From a virus, in IMG/VR virus record IMGVR_UViG_3300015263_001238, positions 1 to 51,849 of that record: a stretch of 51,849 nucleotides of DNA. One strand, 5' to 3'. This document shows, in pieces, positions 1 through 9,771 of the stretch; within the stretch, counting starts at the first letter, position 1; each line of letters starts with the position of its first letter. The notes beneath the pieces were generated by a model. That model was not told where the DNA came from and searched no databases. It was given only the letters and a program-made list of their open reading frames with translations. A program made the translations under genes and the position numbers.

Positions 1-336
1 ATCCGTGGTGATCAGGAAGAATCCCTGTTTCGACCCGACGAGTGGCTGGACGGTGAACACCTCCCCGCCTACGGCGTTCTTCTTGAAGTCCAGGGAAACC
101 GCTGTCTGCGTCGGGTCCTTGGTCTGGGTCTTGAGGGCCAGGAAACTCACCGAGGAGACGTTGTCCAAGCCGATCTGTAGATCGGCGGTGGACGCAGGAA
201 CCAATGTCTTCCATGTCCCACCTTCTCCAAGGCCATCCGACACTACTTCCCAGGCAATACTACCTAGATCGGCAGTATCAGTCTGGGAACACGAAGATAC
301 TTTGACGCTTCCACTCTGTCGAAGTCTGATAGCCAT
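1..336 (-). CDS. Partial tail/fibre-region protein, C-terminus outside window
   Basis: The reading frame begins with ATG at 336 and stays open for 112 codons to the window edge, so only the N-terminal part is seen. The product starts MAIRLRQSGSVKV and is rich in Ser, Thr, Val and Asp with predicted beta character, like the neighbouring adsorption proteins. It follows the stop of the 623-residue gene by nine bases, so it is probably co-transcribed. No recognisable domain; function unknown. Confidence rests on the open frame, tight spacing and shared strand. Confidence 0.6.
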   Translation of the reverse strand, partial: MAIRLRQSGSVKVSSCSQTDTADLGSIAWEVVSDGLGEGGTWKTLVPASTADLQIGLDNVSSVSFLALKTQTKDPTQTAVSLDFKKNAVGGEVFTVQPLVGSKQGFFLITTD

Positions 337-345
337 ACAAGGACT

Positions 346-2217
346 CTACGGCAAATCGTAATCTATTTCCATCGCACAAGCCGCTACACCTCCACCGCCC
401 GCCGACACGATCTCTACCGTATAGTTGTATCCCGTAGCAATCACCTCCGTTAGTGTCGAGATCGTCAACACCTGGATATTTCCCGATTGGTCAGTGGGCC
501 CTGCGGTAGACCCCACTTGCACCGGGGAACTCATGTCGCTTCCACCGATGTTGTGGGCGGTACGCCAGAATTTGGCCTCGACAGTATTGCCTGGAGAATC
601 TTCCACGATCACCCGAAGCTCGAGTACCCGCTTACCCACGTCGAGAGTGATAGGCATCATCCAGGGATTTATGAATCCTGCTCCGGCGGCAACGCGTCCA
701 TCGACTCCTACTGAAACTCCAGACGCACCGATGAGACCAACCTCGAGTCCTTCCACGGCTGTCATCATCAACGTACGTAAGCCGTGCTTGAACCTGCCAG
801 TGGAACTCACAGTGATGTGTTGCCCCGCCCCAGCGGTAACTCCTGCATTGGCAGTAATCGACCCAGAGGCGGTAAGAGTGGTCACCGTTGAATTCCCAAT
901 GACATCGAGAGTAGTCGCTAGATCCAAGGATACGGCATCGATATCCTGCGCATCCAACGTGCTCTTTACGGTAAGCGTACCACTCGACGAACGCAGGTCA
1001 GGCGGAGGCTCGGTGTCGTCCACCTTTCCGAAAATGATCGCGTCAAGGACATGATCATACTCCATCGTCGCACCCCGATTGTTACCTACAAGAGTAGCAT
1101 CGCGGCTACGGAGAGTGACAATGGATGCATCCACAGGCTCCCCGTATTTCTCGTCGCCTACGACAGCCTTGTTGGCTACCCAGATCTGAAGGTAACCAAT
1201 TCGCAGAGCATTCGCAGTGCTCGCCCATTGGTTCCCCGTGAAGACGATCTCGACGCGATCCAGGACATCTTCGGGCGCGGGAAAGGTCTTGTCGTGGACA
1301 ACGGCCCCTCCACTCAACAGCGCGAGGTTGATTGGAAAGGATGTCGTCGATGTCGATAAACCGTCGTCTGCACGAAACACCAGATTCAACGAACAAGTGC
1401 CCACGATGGACGGAACGCTCTGCACGTCCTCTGTCCATCGAACTCGAACACGGCGTCCCGTCGTTACCGACTTCCCAATACGCTGACGCAAGTACGTATC
1501 GATCGTCGTAGCGGTGACAACTGGATTGAATACCGCCCCATCAGCCCCAGTGTGGTTGAATCCCGCCCTCCACTGTGCATTCCCGCCGTCGGCATCGAAA
1601 TGCCAAAAGGGAATCGTTTTCCCAGTCTCGAAGGGATCCGCCGAACTGCCCAGTTGGAAATCCGCGTTCTTCAGGACAGGCAACCACGGTGTAGCGTCTG
1701 GCATGGGGTTGGCCCACGCATAAGTACGAAAATCCGCGCCTATGTTCGCCGCTGGAATGGGAGCGTTGTTGTTCGCGGGAATCGTCACGGTTCCGAGAAC
1801 AACGAGTTCTGGGTACTCGGCGGCAATCGTGAACTCGTCGGTAGGAGATAGTTCATACGCTCGCAACGTGACCGTCGTCGGAGAACCCACCGCGTAGGTC
1901 GCGTACAAACAAAGCACCCACGTCTTTTCGAAAAATGGGTCTACCAGACCGCTCAGATCGGCATCGAACGACCCAAGATCTCGGATCGTCAACGCATATC
2001 CTGTAGAGGTATGGAATAGTGCCACACTGTCCAGATAGTCCGGATCCGGGGAAACGGTTACCGAGTTCTTGTTGATAGCATCCTCGGTAAGGAGAAACCC
2101 GCGATAGGTACCGCGCGCGGAGTGGATGTCCTTCGCGTTCAACCCCTCTGTAAGGTAGGGCTCGCGATATCGGACTTTTGCAACAGTTTCGGCGAAGATT
2201 GTGAGCGTCGTCGGCAT
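346..2217 (-). CDS. Large beta-rich tail/fibre structural protein (623 aa)
   Basis: A 623-residue protein rich in Thr, Val, Ala and Gly. Residues about 1-370 look like beta-sandwich material. Residues about 410-480 hold short alternating repeats (TLTVKST, DVIGNSTVTTLTASGS) typical of beta-helical or trimeric fibre shafts, followed by a globular C-terminal region. Its ATG at 2217 is immediately adjacent to the stop of the gene above, so translation is probably coupled. Position at the distal end of the adsorption module suggests an exposed fibre or decoration protein. This is inference from composition and context; I recognise no named family. Confidence 0.6.
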   Translation of the reverse strand: MPTTLTIFAETVAKVRYREPYLTEGLNAKDIHSARGTYRGFLLTEDAINKNSVTVSPDPDYLDSVALFHTSTGYALTIRDLGSFDADLSGLVDPFFEKTWVLCLYATYAVGSPTTVTLRAYELSPTDEFTIAAEYPELVVLGTVTIPANNNAPIPAANIGADFRTYAWANPMPDATPWLPVLKNADFQLGSSADPFETGKTIPFWHFDADGGNAQWRAGFNHTGADGAVFNPVVTATTIDTYLRQRIGKSVTTGRRVRVRWTEDVQSVPSIVGTCSLNLVFRADDGLSTSTTSFPINLALLSGGAVVHDKTFPAPEDVLDRVEIVFTGNQWASTANALRIGYLQIWVANKAVVGDEKYGEPVDASIVTLRSRDATLVGNNRGATMEYDHVLDAIIFGKVDDTEPPPDLRSSSGTLTVKSTLDAQDIDAVSLDLATTLDVIGNSTVTTLTASGSITANAGVTAGAGQHITVSSTGRFKHGLRTLMMTAVEGLEVGLIGASGVSVGVDGRVAAGAGFINPWMMPITLDVGKRVLELRVIVEDSPGNTVEAKFWRTAHNIGGSDMSSPVQVGSTAGPTDQSGNIQVLTISTLTEVIATGYNYTVEIVSAGGGGVAACAMEIDYDLP

Positions 2218-2766
2218 TCAGAATGTGATCCTTATGAAATTCTCTAGCGGTAAGGGTTGTTTTACCTGCTCTGGAAAAGTCGCATAAGCGACCAATAACT
2301 TCTCCCCGCTCTCGACAGGGTGATCTGCGAACACACCAATCTCGAAAATGCTGGGTTTGTTGCCAAACCCATCATCGTTGAAATCGATGGTCTCGAGGCG
2401 GCAACGGATTCGGATGGTCGTAGGAGCCTCGAAGAGGAAGTCGGCCCCAGTGAGAGCCTTCTCGAAGGTTGCCAGGCTGTCCGAAGGGTAGCGCTGATCC
2501 GCGGGGGCACGCGTTGGGTCTACCACGCAATCGAGGTCTTGGATGAGGGGAGCACTCACCCGGCGTAAGTCGGAAACAGGCGCCCTGGGTACCGCTCCTG
2601 ATCCAGTATCGATCCATCCCCCCTCTCCTACCTTGAAGGTCTTGATTCGAGGATCCCATTCGGAAGCCCCTGTATCAGTTACACTTGCTGGAATGAAGAG
2701 TCCCCCCAAGATCTGGGGGAGATACAACCGAGCATCATCGGTAACCACTCCTGGAATTACAGCCAT
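2218..2766 (-). CDS. Hypothetical tail-region protein (182 aa)
   Basis: A 182-residue protein beginning MAVIPGVVTDDARLYLPQIL, with a purine-rich ribosome-binding stretch (gaagggtgaagga) just before its ATG. It is acidic to neutral and mixed alpha/beta, without transmembrane segments or recognised motifs. It abuts the downstream fibre-like gene without a gap, which suggests the two act together, perhaps as connector and fibre or fibre and chaperone. The 59 bases between it and the gpI-like gene hold no clear signal beyond the ribosome-binding site. Function unknown. Confidence 0.55.
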   Translation of the reverse strand: MAVIPGVVTDDARLYLPQILGGLFIPASVTDTGASEWDPRIKTFKVGEGGWIDTGSGAVPRAPVSDLRRVSAPLIQDLDCVVDPTRAPADQRYPSDSLATFEKALTGADFLFEAPTTIRIRCRLETIDFNDDGFGNKPSIFEIGVFADHPVESGEKLLVAYATFPEQVKQPLPLENFIRITF

Positions 2767-2825
2767 TCCTTCACCCTTCTATAGCGCCGGCAAACTACAT
2801 CGGAAGCCCTGATTTGTAAAGCATC

Positions 2826-5174
2826 CTACGGAGTTTCCACGGTCGCTCCGAGATTGAACGCCGCGCCCAGACCTTGGACGCGCAAGGGAACGAGTTGGAC
2901 ATGTATCGGCGTAGTCTCTTCCAGGCGAGCGAGCACACGATTGAACGCGTTCTCCACCGCCACTCCTGTTTCTTCCGAAATCGTGTCGGCTGTTACCCGT
3001 GCCAACACCTTGGAAGACGCGCAAAAATCACATGACGTATTGACGGGGCAGACGTATCGCAGGATCGCCGATCCGGTCGTGGGCGCGACAGCTGCTTTCA
3101 CTTCGAAGGTGTAGACCGTTCCCGCAACAAGGGCAGGAACGGTCTCTACGAAGAAGGAGACGTTCGCAGAGTCGATGAACAGCCAATTGCGGACCGCCAG
3201 GATGACAGCCGCGGTACCGTTGACGGCAGAAGGCCCTTGTGGAGGACCATCATCCACCGTCACCAAGAACACTCCCGGGGCCAACGGCGAAACCGCGGTG
3301 ACCAGAACCTCTACGTCCGCGAAGAAGTCATCCTCGAAACAATATTTGTCCACGCCGAAGTAGTTCGTCGATTGGACCGGAAGTCCATCTATGATGACCT
3401 CCATCAGATCAGAATCGAATTCATCGAAGTTTGGCAATGTAGGGGGAGTCTCCACGTATAGTTTGACGACGGCCCAGACGAGGGATCCGTTATTGGCCTC
3501 TGGCAAGGTCACCGTATCGGCCATACGCATTTCCACCGTTGTGACATTGATGAACGTCTCGATGGTGTAGAGCGTGTTGTTTCCAAGAACGGCCGCCCCT
3601 GTCACACGAATGTGGGAACCCACGTCACTGGCGCCGAACTGCGCGGTCGGAGAACTGAATCGGACAAGCCCCGCAACCTCGGAGAGCGTCCCGTCTACTC
3701 CTGTACGGCCTTCCCCCGGATCCCCCACTTCGAGGAAATTCGTGAGAAGACTGGAAATGTCGATAGAAATACGATAGAGCGCACTAACCTCGACATTGTA
3801 GCCAGAAATGCTACCGATGATCTCGTACGCCTTCGCTGTACCCTTTCGGGAAATCCATCGCGATACGTTGGCGACCCAACTTCGCTGCCTATTTTCGTTT
3901 TCCTGGTTGTCTACCGCAATGCCAAAGTCTCGAGCCAACCAGGAGATGAGCGCGGGCGCCCTGAGTTGGACCTTGGTCCGGTCGTCATATGTCGTCGGAA
4001 CGCGCATCTCCCATGTCAATGGGCCGGCGTCTACCGCGAGAGAGGCGTCGAGAGTGACCGTGGTACTGTCCACGAAAGCGATGATCTCGAAGGTGCCGTT
4101 GTGACTGGGAGTCGCCGATCCCCGAATAGTGAGTACCTTGCCGACGTCGTCCGCGGTGAACTCTCCGCTCGTCAGCTGGAAGTCCGTAGCCGACAGTAGC
4201 AATCCCGATACCCCCGACGCCTGGATCGTCCCAGAAGGTTCGATGGCCCCGAAGATATCCAGTTCGGCAAACGGAAGCAGTGCCCAGAAAAAAGCTACTC
4301 CTGTAGGTATCGGAGAATTTCCATCCACGTCTTGGAGAATCGCTTCAGTGGCATCGACGACCTCGATGATTTCCCATCGCGTGTTGTTACCGGGTTCGAC
4401 CGACGTGGATATCGAGATCACACGGCCGGCGTCTGCTTGCGTCAGTGCGATGGAAGCAGAGATGAAGTGAGAGAAGCCGTCGATGGTACCATCTCGTCCT
4501 TCCCGATCCGTGAGATAGTTTGGGTCTTTATCCAGGGAAGGAAAAGACCTCCGCGCCAGGACCTCGAAATCGGCGCGACCATCATTCAAGATCCAACTCG
4601 GCTTGATGGCAGCTACGTCTCCCCACGCTCGTAGCGTGATGACCCCCTCGATCTCCTCCACGACCGGCCGCAACTCCCACGTCAAGAGCCCCGCGTCGGT
4701 ACTCAAGTTTGGTTCGGTGAGGACCGTAGTCGGGTTGACGATGGACGCAATGACGACCGTTCGGTTGTTTTCGGGAAACACCGAGTTCAGGATCGTCAAT
4801 TCCTTGCCGATGTCGGATGTCGTAAACCTGGCTTTGGGCGCGATGAATCGACTGATCGCGTCTACTCTCGCATCACTTCCCCGCTGCTCCAGATCACCAG
4901 AAGGACGAATGCGTTCACCGAGGGTAACGAATTGGATCTCGTCGAAGCGTGTGCGAACAGTCAGGGGATCACGCACTGTTTCCAGAGACTGGATGGACCG
5001 ACGCAGTTCATCGAACGAGGAACGAAGACTTTCAGCGAATGTCTCCAGTAGACCCCCGGCGCTCTCATCAGTCGTCCGGTAGATCTCGGGAATATACTCG
5101 TACAATACCCTTTTCGACCATTTCCACTCCCCGAAGGGCTCTGACCCAAAGGGCCCTGATCCAAATCCTGGCAT
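2826..5174 (-). CDS. gpI-like baseplate/tail protein with inserted repeat modules (782 aa)
   Basis: The N-terminus (residues about 20-80, YEYIPEIYR then GGLLETFAESL) and the segment at about 404-462 (SWLARDFGIAV, WISRKGTAKAYEIIG) resemble the P2 gpI family of baseplate proteins that join baseplate to fibres. Four copies of a beta module of about 65 residues (near 106-170, 234-300, 324-392 and 500-572) are inserted around this core, each with a pattern of D-x-G, two Asn/Gly and a closing LTWE- or LVWA-type strand. The C-terminus (about 650-782) carries a CPVNTSCDFC cysteine cluster. P2 gpI is under 200 residues, so this protein is greatly enlarged. Its stop lies 59 bases before the next gene. 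Confidence 0.6.
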   Translation of the reverse strand: MPGFGSGPFGSEPFGEWKWSKRVLYEYIPEIYRTTDESAGGLLETFAESLRSSFDELRRSIQSLETVRDPLTVRTRFDEIQFVTLGERIRPSGDLEQRGSDARVDAISRFIAPKARFTTSDIGKELTILNSVFPENNRTVVIASIVNPTTVLTEPNLSTDAGLLTWELRPVVEEIEGVITLRAWGDVAAIKPSWILNDGRADFEVLARRSFPSLDKDPNYLTDREGRDGTIDGFSHFISASIALTQADAGRVISISTSVEPGNNTRWEIIEVVDATEAILQDVDGNSPIPTGVAFFWALLPFAELDIFGAIEPSGTIQASGVSGLLLSATDFQLTSGEFTADDVGKVLTIRGSATPSHNGTFEIIAFVDSTTVTLDASLAVDAGPLTWEMRVPTTYDDRTKVQLRAPALISWLARDFGIAVDNQENENRQRSWVANVSRWISRKGTAKAYEIIGSISGYNVEVSALYRISIDISSLLTNFLEVGDPGEGRTGVDGTLSEVAGLVRFSSPTAQFGASDVGSHIRVTGAAVLGNNTLYTIETFINVTTVEMRMADTVTLPEANNGSLVWAVVKLYVETPPTLPNFDEFDSDLMEVIIDGLPVQSTNYFGVDKYCFEDDFFADVEVLVTAVSPLAPGVFLVTVDDGPPQGPSAVNGTAAVILAVRNWLFIDSANVSFFVETVPALVAGTVYTFEVKAAVAPTTGSAILRYVCPVNTSCDFCASSKVLARVTADTISEETGVAVENAFNRVLARLEETTPIHVQLVPLRVQGLGAAFNLGATVETP

Positions 5175-6260
5175 CTAGGTTCCTATCACCTTGGATACCA
5201 CGATCCCGGTCAAAGGCCCAGGGCCCGTGTACTCTGTTCCGAGAGCGTCGATGAAAGACGCCGTCCAGTACACGACTCGCGCCAGACCCGTATCGACAGC
5301 ACGCATCCTGTACCGCAAATTCGTTCCCACTCCAGCCGTCAATGTCACCAATTCCCCCGGAGCAACAAGGAGGTTGTTGTCATTGTACATGACCTCGAAA
5401 ACCCCCGGCCCATCTGCGTATTCCCGACCAGGCGCAGACAGTTGGTTCAGGTCCGCATACATCACTTCATAGGTCGAAGGCCCATCTTCGTACAGTCTTC
5501 CCGGTGCATTTCCGGTCTCCATGTCCATACCTGCCGGAATAGTGGTGGCAAACGCCGGAGCGGAGACAGGGCCGGGGGACCAATCCCCGTCTCCTCCAGA
5601 AGACGCCATCGTCGAATTGACGTGGTGTGCTCCCCCCTTCCAGAGATTCAGATGTAGGTTGCTGTGAGAAGTCGTATTTCTATAGGTAAACAGATAGTCG
5701 GAAGCAATCTGCGCACCGCTGCGAATCTCATTGACCCACAACTGATAATTGAAGAGAAGACCATCGAGACCGTCCGCGCTAATCTTGTCGAGGCCGATAC
5801 GCGCGCCGTTATCAGAAACCACGACGCTGGAGCAGTCGGTTCCGCTGACAACCGTACCATTCCCCCTGCTCGTCGTGTCGGTGAACAATTCCGCGATCGT
5901 CGCCACGGGGTTAGCGACGGTAAAGACGAGAGCCATATGCACGTATGTCCCGGCCGACACGAGTGCGTTGATGTCCCACTCGACATCTACGTGTTCATTG
6001 GCAAGAGGTGCCGCTCCCCCGACCTCCTGTACACGCATCCGTAACCTATGCGAACCTGCCGAATCCGTCTTCCAGATGCGGACCGCATTCCCACCGGATG
6101 TATGAGCCAGCTCCAGAAAGAGTTGGTCTTCCCCCGCAACCAGACTCTCTGGACGCCACCACGTCATCCATGTGAAATTCCCCGTCAAGCCCGAGAAGTT
6201 CGTCCCGGAGCTGAAGACGTAGTTGCTGCTCGCCCTCTCGAAGTCTGCGGCCACAGTCAT
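5175..6260 (-). CDS. LamG/concanavalin-like tail protein (361 aa)
   Basis: Residues about 1-215 have the character of a LamG/concanavalin-type jelly roll: an N-terminal FERASSNYV strand, FTWMTWWRPE, VHMALVF, RIGLDK and LDGLLFNYQLWV followed by NLHLNLWKGG. Such domains commonly bind carbohydrate, which fits an adsorption protein. Residues about 250-300 contain two copies of a short strand pair around GR.Y.DGPS/G.(Y/F)EVMY, and the end resembles a fibronectin-like strand set (NLRYRMRAV). Its stop is adjacent to the ATG of the gpI-like gene downstream. Domain assignment is by pattern only. Confidence 0.6.
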   Translation of the reverse strand: MTVAADFERASSNYVFSSGTNFSGLTGNFTWMTWWRPESLVAGEDQLFLELAHTSGGNAVRIWKTDSAGSHRLRMRVQEVGGAAPLANEHVDVEWDINALVSAGTYVHMALVFTVANPVATIAELFTDTTSRGNGTVVSGTDCSSVVVSDNGARIGLDKISADGLDGLLFNYQLWVNEIRSGAQIASDYLFTYRNTTSHSNLHLNLWKGGAHHVNSTMASSGGDGDWSPGPVSAPAFATTIPAGMDMETGNAPGRLYEDGPSTYEVMYADLNQLSAPGREYADGPGVFEVMYNDNNLLVAPGELVTLTAGVGTNLRYRMRAVDTGLARVVYWTASFIDALGTEYTGPGPLTGIVVSKVIGT

Positions 6261-6263
6261 CGA

Positions 6264-7565
6264 TCAACTGAACTCCGGAATATCCCCGTTCCAAGGCAGT
6301 ATGATACTTCCTATCGATATGTACTGTCTTGTGAGATCGTCTGGGAATGTCGTCCCTTGAATGACCCCTGTCGATGTCCACCAAATGTCCGCGAGTTGTC
6401 CAAGACGAGACTTCGACGTCAGTGCCGTAGTGAACAACCCTATGGGATAGAACGGCCACTCGCCGGTAAGTTCGTTCGGTACCGTGAGATTCTCCCCATT
6501 CGTCGCTGTTCCGTAGCCCTCAGAGGTCAAGTATATATCAACACTGTGATTGTCTGGAATATCCGGATCTGCGGAAGGAATCCTCGTCCCGATGCAGTAT
6601 GCCGTATCATTCAACTTCGCATAGGTCGCTGTCTGTAGTCCATCACTGTCCGCCATTCCCGTAATCACCGGAGTCACCGGATCGGCGCTCCAAGAGGGGT
6701 GGGGATTGAGCACGGTCTCATCGAACCAGAACAGGGAAGCGACGCCATTATACGTTCCAACGAGTCGAGTATTCTCACCATCCGACGAAATCATCAGGTG
6801 TAGTTTGGCGATGAACGCTCCAGGAGAATCGAATGGCGATGTCGTGTTAGGTTCGAAGTCCTTGTGGGCTTGACGTGAGCCGGATGGAGTCACGACCGTG
6901 GTTCCCACCGGCCCAGCGGAAACAGAACCGGACGCGATCAGGATGTTCGGCGCAGTCACACCGCGTGAAACCGAATGCTCTCGGCTGATCGTAGAGTTCG
7001 TATTGCCCCAGACACACCAGTACGTTCCCGTTACCGCGTTCCTGACCACGAAATAGGATCTGTTGGTAGTATCTCCAAACCAGTCACTCCTGGTACGAAG
7101 CGCATCTACGCCATCGTTTTGACTACCGATCCAAGACGTAGCGGGTTGCTTGACAACATGATCGAGAATCCACGGATTGGAAAAGTTACCCCCGATGATG
7201 TTGAAGCTCCCGTTCACCGCCTCGGCCACGCCGCTCCCGTTGGTATACCGGATCTCAGCGCTACTCGGAACGGAGGTGATAGCGAAATCCCCATTGTTCC
7301 CCGCTGAAGTAGACCCACGAATCTTGACGGTCTTTCCCACCCACCCGACGTCAGCCGAAAACTGGGTGATCCCCTGGATCGCGAAAGTCCCGCCCCCGAT
7401 GTCTACGAAAGTCCCGTTCTTGTAACCGTGCCCGATGGTGTCGGTGAGGAGGTTCTTTATGCTGATGTACGCATGGTAATGGCTCTGCTCGATATTGGTC
7501 CCTTCATAAGCAGTCGGCACGTTCGTGCGATACTCCCATGTCTTCGTAAGTATTGGATATGCCAC
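6264..7565 (-). CDS. Tail fibre-type protein, paralogue of next gene upstream (433 aa)
   Basis: I choose the GTG at 7565 because it is preceded by a good ribosome-binding site (gaggaga) and yields VAYPILTKTWEYRTN, which matches the N-terminus of the adjacent gene (MALPPLEKTWEYDVN). A longer frame reaches 7703 but would overlap the neighbour heavily. Residues about 55-140 carry a beta module with GGTFAIQG, FSADVGW, IRGS and AGNNGDFAIT, also found in the paralogue and the gpI-like protein. The product is Ser/Thr/Trp-rich and soluble. Likely a receptor-binding or decoration protein arisen by tandem duplication. Confidence 0.6.
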   Translation of the reverse strand: MAYPILTKTWEYRTNVPTAYEGTNIEQSHYHAYISIKNLLTDTIGHGYKNGTFVDIGGGTFAIQGITQFSADVGWVGKTVKIRGSTSAGNNGDFAITSVPSSAEIRYTNGSGVAEAVNGSFNIIGGNFSNPWILDHVVKQPATSWIGSQNDGVDALRTRSDWFGDTTNRSYFVVRNAVTGTYWCVWGNTNSTISREHSVSRGVTAPNILIASGSVSAGPVGTTVVTPSGSRQAHKDFEPNTTSPFDSPGAFIAKLHLMISSDGENTRLVGTYNGVASLFWFDETVLNPHPSWSADPVTPVITGMADSDGLQTATYAKLNDTAYCIGTRIPSADPDIPDNHSVDIYLTSEGYGTATNGENLTVPNELTGEWPFYPIGLFTTALTSKSRLGQLADIWWTSTGVIQGTTFPDDLTRQYISIGSIILPWNGDIPEFS

Positions 7566-7567
7566 AG

Positions 7568-8935
7568 TTATCCTCTCCTCAGCACGGAACCGTTCCAAGG
7601 AATCATGAAGTTGCCCAACTTGAGGCGCGTCCGCGCGGTACTGCCCGGAAAATAGCTTCCAGAAGGAGCCGACCAGAGACCATCGCTCTCGTTCACGGCC
7701 CATACATCTACCAGTCTACCAATACGACCACGAACCCCTACGGTCGTGGCAGCCAACCCGACTCGGTAGAACAGCCACTTCGGAGGATCCAGGCGATCTG
7801 GAGTTCCATCGTGGATCTCGGGCAGTTGACTCGCATCTGCGAATTCTGTTGTCCACACCAGATTGTTGACGAAGGGGCCGCCGTCTGTTCCCAGGTGGTC
7901 TATCGTCGCTTTCACACGAGCAGTATCGGTAAGACTATCGATGGTCCAGAATTCGGCATCCGTGGCCGAACCCCACATCATGACATTCTGATCGCCCGAC
8001 CAAGGCCGAGGAGCGGCGATGAAATCCGCGTGCGCCGGACATTTCTGGAAAACAGCGCCGTTACCGATTCGACTGTTCGCTGTATTGAAATAGAACGTGT
8101 GGAAACCATCACTCGATATGGCGAGATGACCGAACCACGATCGGCTCTTCGCGTCTCCGGAAGTGCCGATCCACGCGACGGCGTTCAGGCTCGTTTGCCT
8201 GTCGGTAGCAGTAGGAATCACGGTAGCGGTCCCTCCCGAGAACCCGATCTCGGGGGACATGTCGAAGCGCGCGCGGATCCAGTCGAAGGACGCGCTGTCC
8301 GTACGGTGAGTCATACAAAATTGCGCCCCCGTAACCGTATTCTCCCATACAAACCAAGACTTGTTCCCTACATCCGATGTAGAAGATTGAAGGTCATTGA
8401 TCGAAATCCATCTGTCCACCTTATCATGCCCGGACCCACGCCCCGTCGAACCTGCCCCTGAACCCTGACAACGCCAGGGGCTCATAACCCCACCGGCCCC
8501 GCTCGTGAAACTTCCGCGAGATATACGCCAACTACTCGTCGTGTTGGACAGTACCTCCGCCACTCCCCCAGCATTGGCAATATGCAAAATCTCGGTACCG
8601 ATCACTGAAGTTATCTGGAAGACTCCGTTGTTCCCCCCGTTCACAGCTCCTACGACCTCGATATACTTGCCTACGAGAGCAGCAGTGAACACGTCCGAAC
8701 CCAAAACGACGATGTTCCCCGCCCTGTTCGCGATATTCGTTACCGTCAAGGAGTAGGTGACACCCGGAGTAACAGACGCAATCGTCCCTCCAATCCCGTG
8801 GTGGGATTGGTCGAGTAATTGATCCTTGACCAATATGGAAAGTTGCGCGCCGGCGGTCTCGTCACTGCCAGTGGATATAGCCCACTCGCGATTGACGTCG
8901 TACTCCCAGGTCTTTTCGAGCGGCGGTAGTGCCAT
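7568..8935 (-). CDS. Tail fibre-type protein, tandem paralogue (455 aa)
   Basis: This 455-residue product shares with the next gene the KTWEY N-terminal motif, an early 'SILVKDQLLD' / 'SIKNLLTD' segment, the GGNNGVFQIT module, an NTVTGAQFCM / NAVTGTYWCV segment and a C-terminal MIPWNGSVL / ILPWNGDIP ending. The two are thus clear tandem duplicates that have diverged. It overlaps the upstream gene by one base. Predicted all-beta and soluble; a role in adsorption is inferred from location only. Confidence 0.6.
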   Translation of the reverse strand: MALPPLEKTWEYDVNREWAISTGSDETAGAQLSILVKDQLLDQSHHGIGGTIASVTPGVTYSLTVTNIANRAGNIVVLGSDVFTAALVGKYIEVVGAVNGGNNGVFQITSVIGTEILHIANAGGVAEVLSNTTSSWRISRGSFTSGAGGVMSPWRCQGSGAGSTGRGSGHDKVDRWISINDLQSSTSDVGNKSWFVWENTVTGAQFCMTHRTDSASFDWIRARFDMSPEIGFSGGTATVIPTATDRQTSLNAVAWIGTSGDAKSRSWFGHLAISSDGFHTFYFNTANSRIGNGAVFQKCPAHADFIAAPRPWSGDQNVMMWGSATDAEFWTIDSLTDTARVKATIDHLGTDGGPFVNNLVWTTEFADASQLPEIHDGTPDRLDPPKWLFYRVGLAATTVGVRGRIGRLVDVWAVNESDGLWSAPSGSYFPGSTARTRLKLGNFMIPWNGSVLRRG

Positions 8936-9771
8936 CAGGACACCCTCAATTCTGCCGAATACAGTTCTATGGACTCCCCGCCCAGCGGTGGGGCGCCTAA
9001 GAGGATTCGCACCTCGTATATGTGTTCGGGGTCATCTATCTCCCCCAACCCCGCCCCGCGTGTCAACACCACTTCATCCTTCACGGTACTCGTAGACGTG
9101 AAGGTGAGTTCGGCGACCGTCTCTCCATCGGTAACATTGATGAGTTGGACCTTGTTCGTTAGGCCGATATCACCGTTGGCCGCGACGGCGCGAAACACCA
9201 TGGAGGAAACAGGATCGTGGGTGACAGGAGTGAAAGCGAAAGCCCCTACTACCAGAGGGATGTCCGAGTCGTGTGATTCGCGACCTCCGGCCCAGAGGAT
9301 AGTCGATCCAGACCCCCCGCTCGTAGAGAATATCGGAGTAGTCAGACCAGTAGGTAACTCCAAGCCATGTCGGAAGAACACGGAGTTCCCGGAGCGAATG
9401 GCGATGATGTACGCAGTATCACTGCTCGGAACCCTGGCCGCGGATACCGCCGCCAACGCGCTGTTCCCGGTAGGGCTCCTTACTAGATCGACATAGAAAC
9501 ACTCACCCTCTTCCAAGACGACCGTCGTCGGAGCCACTGAAAACTTGAACCCCTTGATAGGGGAGAAAATCTCCAAGGGGGCGTCGAACGTGAGAGAGTT
9601 GCTCCCCGCTGTAAAGATGAAGTCCCCTCCGCCTCCAATAACGATCTCTCTGTCCTCCCGGGCGGCGTAACCCGAGGCGTCGATGGCCCTTACGAAATCC
9701 TCGAACGCCGTAAACCACGGATCTTGGTGCTCCGAAGGGTAGGGAAACGTCATGCGGTCGGAATTCGGCAT
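8935..9771 (-). CDS. Fibre/adaptor with shared N-terminal domain (278 aa)
   Basis: Residues 1-105 closely match the N-terminus of the 594-residue protein encoded at 11935-13719: both begin MPN..RM...PYPSEHQDPW and continue with SGYAAREDR and EGE(C/L)FYVDLVR. The C-terminal half differs. A conserved N-terminal domain with variable remainder is the usual arrangement of fibres that dock to one virion site through the same anchor. Start and stop overlap both neighbours by one base (8935 and 9771). No catalytic motif is seen. Confidence 0.6.
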   Translation of the reverse strand: MPNSDRMTFPYPSEHQDPWFTAFEDFVRAIDASGYAAREDREIVIGGGGDFIFTAGSNSLTFDAPLEIFSPIKGFKFSVAPTTVVLEEGECFYVDLVRSPTGNSALAAVSAARVPSSDTAYIIAIRSGNSVFFRHGLELPTGLTTPIFSTSGGSGSTILWAGGRESHDSDIPLVVGAFAFTPVTHDPVSSMVFRAVAANGDIGLTNKVQLINVTDGETVAELTFTSTSTVKDEVVLTRGAGLGEIDDPEHIYEVRILLGAPPLGGESIELYSAELRVS

